From positions 1-28,583 of the forward strand of contig CAZMLC010000032.1 in the NCBI GenBank assembly GCA_964567125.1: DNA of 28,583 bases, written 5' to 3'. A program made the position numbers and the translations under genes. Positions 24,673 through 28,583 of the stretch are shown here, piece by piece. Positions within the stretch are counted from its first letter, which is position 1. Every line of letters starts with the position of its first letter. This DNA comes from CAZMLC01 sp964567125. GTDB lineage: Bacteria > Verrucomicrobiota > Kiritimatiellia > RFP12 > UBA1067. The notes beneath the pieces are model-generated. The model did not search any database. It saw nothing but the letters and a program-made list of their open reading frames with translations, and was not told the DNA's origin.

Positions 24673-27243
24673 ATGGCTAAAAAAACAGTTGCTGTTGCAA
24701 AGTCTGCAACGGCGAAGAAAAGTAAGCAGACCAAGTATGTTTATTTCTTTGGTGCCAACCAGTCCGAAGGGGCGGCTTCGTTGAAGAGCCTGTTAGGTGG
24801 CAAGGGCGCGAATCTTGCTGACATGGCCAGTATCGGATTGCCTGTACCTCCCGGATTTACGATTACGACGGAAGCGTGCGCCAAGTACTATGAAATTGGC
24901 GAGAAACCGATGCACGATCTGATCGCAAAGGAGATCGAAAGCGCGTTGGCGAAGTTGGAGAAAGCCACGGGCAAGACCTTTGGTTCGGGGAAGAATCCGC
25001 TGCTCGTTTCGGTGCGTTCCGGTGCTGCGGTCTCCATGCCGGGCATGATGGACACGGTGCTCAATCTAGGACTCAATCCTGAGACGGTTGAAGCCATGAT
25101 TGAGCGGACGCAGAATCCGCGTTTCGTTTGGGATTCCTATCGCCGCTTCATGCAGATGTTCGGCAGCGTGGTGATGGGTGTCGAACATCACGATTTTGAA
25201 CACGAGCTGGCTGCGGTGAAGAAATCCGTGGGCGTGAAGACGGACAATCAATTGACGGCGGAAGATTTGAAGACGGTCGTCGCCCGCTATCAGGATGTGG
25301 TGAAAAAGGCGACCGGCAAGGCCTTCCCGACCTGCGCAAAGGAGCAATTGCGTGCGGGCATCAATGCGGTGTTCGGTTCCTGGAACAATCCGCGCGCTAT
25401 CAAGTATCGCGAGATGTATGACATTCGCGGTCTGCTCGGTACGGCCGTGAACGTCCAGGCCATGGTGTTCGGCAACTCGGGCACGAACTCCGCGACAGGC
25501 GTGGCCTTCACGCGCGATCCCTCGACAGGTGAGAACAAGTATTTTTATGGCGAGTATCTGATCAATGCGCAGGGTGAGGACGTTGTGGCCGGCATTCGCA
25601 CACCGCAGCAGATCACGTTGGCCGGTTCCCGCGAATGGGCCAAGAATCAGGGCGTNNNNNNNNNNNNNNNNNNNNNNNNNNNNNNNNNNNNNNNNNNNNN
25701 NNNNNNNNNNNNNNNNNNNNNNNNNNNNNNNNNNNNNNNNNNNNNNNNNNNNNNNGCGGCTTCCGGGCAGATCGTCTTCTCGGCGAACGACGCGGAAGCA
25801 TGGGCGGCCTTAGGCAAGGCCGTGATTCTGGTCCGCATTGAGACGAGTCCTGAGGATATCACAGGCATGGTTGCCGCCAAGGGCATCTTGACTGCGCGTG
25901 GCGGTATGACCTCGCATGCGGCCGTGGTCGCGCGCGGTATGGGTAAGTGCTGCGTCTCCGGCGCGGGCGAAGTCGATATTGATTATGCGCGTAAGACGCT
26001 GAAGATCGGTGCGCAGACGCTCAACGAAGGTGACTGGATTTCGCTGAACGGGTCGACCGGTGCAGTCTACAAGGACAAGGTGGCCTCCATCATGCCCAAG
26101 CTGACAGGGCCGTTCGCGCAGATCATGAAACTGGCGGACAAATATCGCAAACTTTACGTGCGCACGAATGCGGATACGCCGCACGATGCGAAGGTCGCGG
26201 TTGATTTCGGCGCGGACGGCATTGGCCTCTGCCGCACGGAACATATGTTCTTCGCGGAAGATCGCATCATCTCGTTCCGTCGCCTGATTCTTGTGGCCGA
26301 GACCGTCAAGAAACTGCGTGCGGCGGTTGCCTCGGCGCAGAACGAAATGGAAAAAGCCAAGTTCGAAGCTCAGCTGGTACAGCCGCTGGCGCAGTACAAG
26401 CAGGCGCTGGCCGAATTGCTGCCGTTGCAGCGTAAAGATTTTGAAGGCATCTTCAAGGCGCTCAAGGGCCGTCCCTGCACGATCCGCTTTCTGGATCCGC
26501 CGCTGCATGAGTTCCTGCCGCAGGATGCTGCGGGCCAACTTGAAATGGCCGATACCATGGGCGTCAGCGCAGAGTCGATCAAACGCCTAGTTAACGATTT
26601 GCACGAGTTCAACCCCATGCTGGGCCATCGTGGTTGCCGTTTAGGGGTTACCTATCCGGAGGTGACCGAGATGCAGGCGCGTGCGGTTGCCGAGGCGGCT
26701 GTGAAAGTCAAAGGGTCCAAGGCTGAAATCATGATCCCGCTTGTCGGTAACGTCAAGGAACTGGCCTTGCAGAAGGCGATTGTTCTGGAGACGATCGCAA
26801 AGGTGGAGAAGGAGAAGAAAACGAAGCTCTCGATTATGATCGGCACGATGATTGAAGTGCCGCGCGCGGCCATGACGGCGGATGAAATCGCCGCGGAAGC
26901 CGACTTCTTCTCGTTCGGTACGAACGATCTGACGCAGATGGGCTGCGGTTTTTCGCGCGACGATGCAGGTAGATTCCTCGGCGACTATGTCTCAAAGGGC
27001 ATCTACGATTATGATCCCTTCCAGGTGTTGGATCAGTCCGGTGTGGGCCGCTTGATGAAATACGCGGCGGAAAATGGCCGTCGGATCAAACCGAATCTGA
27101 AACTCGGCATCTGCGGTGAACATGGCGGTGAACCGCGGACGATCGCCTTCTGTCATCAGATCGGGCTGACCTATGTCTCGTGTTCCCCGTATCGCGTGCC
27201 GATCGCACGTCTGGCCGCTGCACAAGCCGCATTGCGAGGATAA
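24673..27243 (+). CDS. ppdK: Pyruvate, phosphate dikinase (middle lost in a scaffold gap)
   Basis: The enzyme interconverts pyruvate, ATP and phosphate with PEP, AMP and PPi in central carbon metabolism. The N-terminal ATP-grasp part has GGKGANLADMASIGLPVPPGF and VRSGAAVSMPGMMDTVLNLG. The swivelling domain has the phospho-histidine in GGMTSHAAVVARGMG (His codon 25915-25917). The C-terminal PEP barrel has GLCRTEHMFF, HRGCRLGVTYPE, SFGTNDLTQM and the catalytic cysteine in GICGEHGG (Cys codon 27112-27114). ATG 24673 follows AAGGA by 11 bases; earlier in-frame codons are rejected. A lysine/alanine-rich leader of about 27 residues precedes the usual N-terminus, and a helical insertion of about 20 residues lies in KKLRAAVASAQNEMEKAKF. 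About 100 residues that should sit in the gap are absent. The methyltransferase gene starts 8 bases after the stop. Confidence 0.96.
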   Translation: MAKKTVAVAKSATAKKSKQTKYVYFFGANQSEGAASLKSLLGGKGANLADMASIGLPVPPGFTITTEACAKYYEIGEKPMHDLIAKEIESALAKLEKATGKTFGSGKNPLLVSVRSGAAVSMPGMMDTVLNLGLNPETVEAMIERTQNPRFVWDSYRRFMQMFGSVVMGVEHHDFEHELAAVKKSVGVKTDNQLTAEDLKTVVARYQDVVKKATGKAFPTCAKEQLRAGINAVFGSWNNPRAIKYREMYDIRGLLGTAVNVQAMVFGNSGTNSATGVAFTRDPSTGENKYFYGEYLINAQGEDVVAGIRTPQQITLAGSREWAKNQGXXXXXXXXXXXXXXXXXXXXXXXXXXXXXXXXXXAASGQIVFSANDAEAWAALGKAVILVRIETSPEDITGMVAAKGILTARGGMTSHAAVVARGMGKCCVSGAGEVDIDYARKTLKIGAQTLNEGDWISLNGSTGAVYKDKVASIMPKLTGPFAQIMKLADKYRKLYVRTNADTPHDAKVAVDFGADGIGLCRTEHMFFAEDRIISFRRLILVAETVKKLRAAVASAQNEMEKAKFEAQLVQPLAQYKQALAELLPLQRKDFEGIFKALKGRPCTIRFLDPPLHEFLPQDAAGQLEMADTMGVSAESIKRLVNDLHEFNPMLGHRGCRLGVTYPEVTEMQARAVAEAAVKVKGSKAEIMIPLVGNVKELALQKAIVLETIAKVEKEKKTKLSIMIGTMIEVPRAAMTADEIAAEADFFSFGTNDLTQMGCGFSRDDAGRFLGDYVSKGIYDYDPFQVLDQSGVGRLMKYAAENGRRIKPNLKLGICGEHGGEPRTIAFCHQIGLTYVSCSPYRVPIARLAAAQAALRG
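25656..25755. other. Genuine scaffold gap inside the dikinase gene
   Basis: The upstream side ends at RTPQQITLAGSREWAKNQG and the downstream side resumes at AASGQIVFSANDAEAW. In known dikinases the DMQDMEFTIEKGKLWMLQTR-type segment and about 100 residues lie between these points, so roughly 300 bases are missing and the 100 N are only a placeholder. The frame on both sides agrees by chance of that placeholder length. Confidence 0.85.
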
Positions 27244-27250
27244 GGCGCAC

Positions 27251-28114
27251 ATGGATGTAACGACGCACGATGACTATGAGCTGATCGATAGTGGCGATGC
27301 GCGCAAGTTGGAACGATTTGGTAAGATCGTCCTTGCGCGTCCCTGTTCGCAAGCTGTCTGGAATCCCGCACAGCCGGCCTCCACATGGGCTGACGCTGAT
27401 GCGACCTTTGATCGTACAGAAGGAAACCAGTGGCACAATCGCGGCGCGCTCCCTGCGGAATGGACCATCCAGACCGCGGGCATTACGTTTAAGCTCTCGG
27501 GAACGGATTTCGGCCATCTGGGCATCTTCCCCGAACAGCGCGCGCAGTGGCTCTGGATCCGCGAAATCGTGGCCAAAGCCTGCGCAGAACGGAATGCGCC
27601 AATCAACGTCCTCAATCTCTTTGCCTATTCCGGCGGTTCAACGCTGGCAGCGGCGAAAGGTGGCGCAGCTGTGTGCCATCTCGATGCATCCAAAGGCATG
27701 GTTCAGTGGGCGCGCGAGAATGCGGCGCTGAATCAGTTGCAGGAACATCCGATCCGTTGGATCGTGGACGATGCGCACAAATTCCTGACGCGCGAAGTGC
27801 GGCGGGAACGGCGCTACGATGCGATCATTCTGGATCCGCCGACCTTTGGACGCGGCCAGAACAACGAGATGTACAAGATCGAAAAAGATCTGCCGGAGAC
27901 GTTGCGGCTTTGCCGCGACCTCCTGACCGACCGTCCGCTCTTCATCCTGTTGAGCGCACATACCCCGGGCTATACGCCGATCGTGCTGGATAACGTGCTT
28001 AGCCAAGCATTAAAAGGTCTTGGCGGCTCGTACTCAGCAGGGGAGATGCTGCTGACCGGAAAGCCGGGCGTGTTGCCGACCCCGTGCGGCACCTATATTC
28101 GCTGGACCGCATAA
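27251..28114 (+). CDS. Class I SAM-dependent methyltransferase, RlmI/RlmK-like without PUA domain
   Basis: The 287-residue protein begins with YELIDSGDARKLERFG, typical of a COG1092-type subgroup. It then has the SAM-binding motif I (VLNLFAYSGGSTLAAAKGG) with the acidic end of strand 2 (HLDASKGMVQWARENAA). The catalytic-loop motif is DAIILDPPTFGRG, with the DPPxF signature of 23S rRNA cytosine-5 and guanine methyltransferases. The N-terminal PUA domain of RlmI is missing. ATG 27251 is 8 bases after the dikinase stop, and its ribosome site (GAGGATAAGG) overlaps the dikinase end, so the two are probably translated from one message. Methylation of rRNA is the family expectation; the base modified is unknown. 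Confidence 0.87.
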   Translation: MDVTTHDDYELIDSGDARKLERFGKIVLARPCSQAVWNPAQPASTWADADATFDRTEGNQWHNRGALPAEWTIQTAGITFKLSGTDFGHLGIFPEQRAQWLWIREIVAKACAERNAPINVLNLFAYSGGSTLAAAKGGAAVCHLDASKGMVQWARENAALNQLQEHPIRWIVDDAHKFLTREVRRERRYDAIILDPPTFGRGQNNEMYKIEKDLPETLRLCRDLLTDRPLFILLSAHTPGYTPIVLDNVLSQALKGLGGSYSAGEMLLTGKPGVLPTPCGTYIRWTA

Positions 28115-28256
28115 TCCATAGTGAATCACAATGCAGGGAACCCAGTAAAAACCGTTTGCACTGTCTTGTCAATTACGGTAAGGTTATGGCATTGTCATTT
28201 CTGTGATGAGATTCAGGTTGGGATCATGCCCTTTAGATATGAGCGGAGGGAAGCCG

Positions 28257-28583
28257 ATGACGATGAGATACCTTTTGTTTAATTTGCCGATGGCAATGCG
28301 CTGTTATACCGTTCAGGCGTCCCTGTTTTTGTTCTTCTCCCTGTCCACCTCGTCCGCCGCTGATCGCCTCATTGTGAATGGACTGGGGCAGCCCGCCTTC
28401 GCCGATCTGGAGACCGCCGCCACGTTCGCTCTGCCGCAGCCCTCGGAGCGCAACTGGCGGCTCGACATCTCCGGCACCCTCAGCGCCTCGAACCGCCTCA
28501 CCTGCTCCTTCGGCTCCGACGCCAACAGCAACGCCGTGCTCGACGCCGAGGAGATCACCGCCGTCCTCTCCTGGGAAGGCGGC
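28257..28583 (+). CDS. Secreted protein with EF-hand-like loop, 3' end beyond window
   Basis: The frame runs from ATG 28257 to the window edge (109 residues seen). GGAGGG lies 6 bases upstream; ATG 28263 is an alternative. A hydrophobic signal segment (ASLFLFFSLSTSSA-AD) ends near residue 36. The mature part has LDISGTLSASNRLTCSFGSD, then D-A-N-S-N-A-V-L-D-A-E-E, which fits a 12-residue EF-hand or dockerin-type calcium loop (D1, N3, N5, D9, E12). It continues into ITAVLSWEGG. I have a general memory of similar SNN...FGxDADGDGxLSxEE segments in secreted proteins of this bacterial group, without known function. Base composition is far richer in G and C than the genes before it. The 142 bases upstream show no clear terminator and only weak promoter boxes. 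Confidence 0.75.
   Translation, partial: MTMRYLLFNLPMAMRCYTVQASLFLFFSLSTSSAADRLIVNGLGQPAFADLETAATFALPQPSERNWRLDISGTLSASNRLTCSFGSDANSNAVLDAEEITAVLSWEGG

Noticed and set aside
28124..28195. Complementary segments ACAATGC and GCATTGT upstream of the last gene, considered as a riboswitch-like structure
   Set aside because: Only 7 bases pair over a long loop and no known riboswitch core is recognisable.
1..28583. Search by eye for tRNA, rRNA, CRISPR arrays, transposases, phage genes and SusC/SusD pairs
   Set aside because: None was recognised; short structured RNAs in intergenic regions cannot be fully excluded by reading alone.

Overview
The window looks like a scaffold from a metagenome-assembled genome of the Verrucomicrobiota/Kiritimatiellota/Lentisphaerota group. 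The evidence is a very large secreted protein with autotransporter-associated beta-strand repeats, LamG-bearing secreted glycosidases, exported ThuA and Tat-exported Gfo/Idh/MocA proteins, and a GntR/LacI chimeric regulator. This is inferred from gene content; no rRNA or other marker is present. Three runs of exactly 100 N are scaffold gaps.

Layout. (1) 1-4761: 3' part of a giant modular beta-helix surface protein, ending at a terminator shared with the convergent next gene. (2) 4859-15643: a glycan-utilisation locus. A divergent regulator (GntR DNA-binding domain plus LacI-type sugar sensor) faces an exported ThuA/discoidin protein and a Tat-exported Gfo/Idh/MocA oxidoreductase. Then follow a GH99/GH71-like glycosidase, a GH92 alpha-mannosidase, a ROK sugar kinase and an MFS permease. 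The simplest reading is extracellular trimming of an alpha-mannose-rich glycan, uptake of the released sugar through the MFS permease, and phosphorylation by the ROK kinase. The ThuA plus Gfo pair may add a redox (3-keto-sugar) step outside the cytoplasm. No SusC/SusD pair is present. (3) 15711-16978, minus strand: an operon of three related small lipoproteins resembling BamE/SmpA. (4) 17237-22296: a secreted enzyme with four LamG domains and a GH39-like barrel. It is broken in the assembly by a false gap that can be resolved by reading, and by a second gap. Two identical 12-bp palindromes lie upstream of it. (5) 22274-24472, minus strand: Gfo/Idh/MocA oxidoreductase, hexapeptide acetyltransferase and CinA/PncC amidase, overlapping or closely spaced. 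(6) 24673-28114: pyruvate phosphate dikinase (a genuine gap removes its middle) closely followed by an RlmI-like methyltransferase. (7) 28257-end: start of a secreted protein with an EF-hand-like loop and strikingly higher GC.

No tRNA, rRNA, CRISPR array, transposase or phage gene was recognised. No gene-free stretch exceeds about 260 bases. The observations most worth following are the exported ThuA/Gfo pair inside an alpha-mannosidase locus, the tandem palindromes before the LamG-GH39 gene, a promoter pattern shared by the ThuA and GH92 genes, and the three-paralogue lipoprotein operon.
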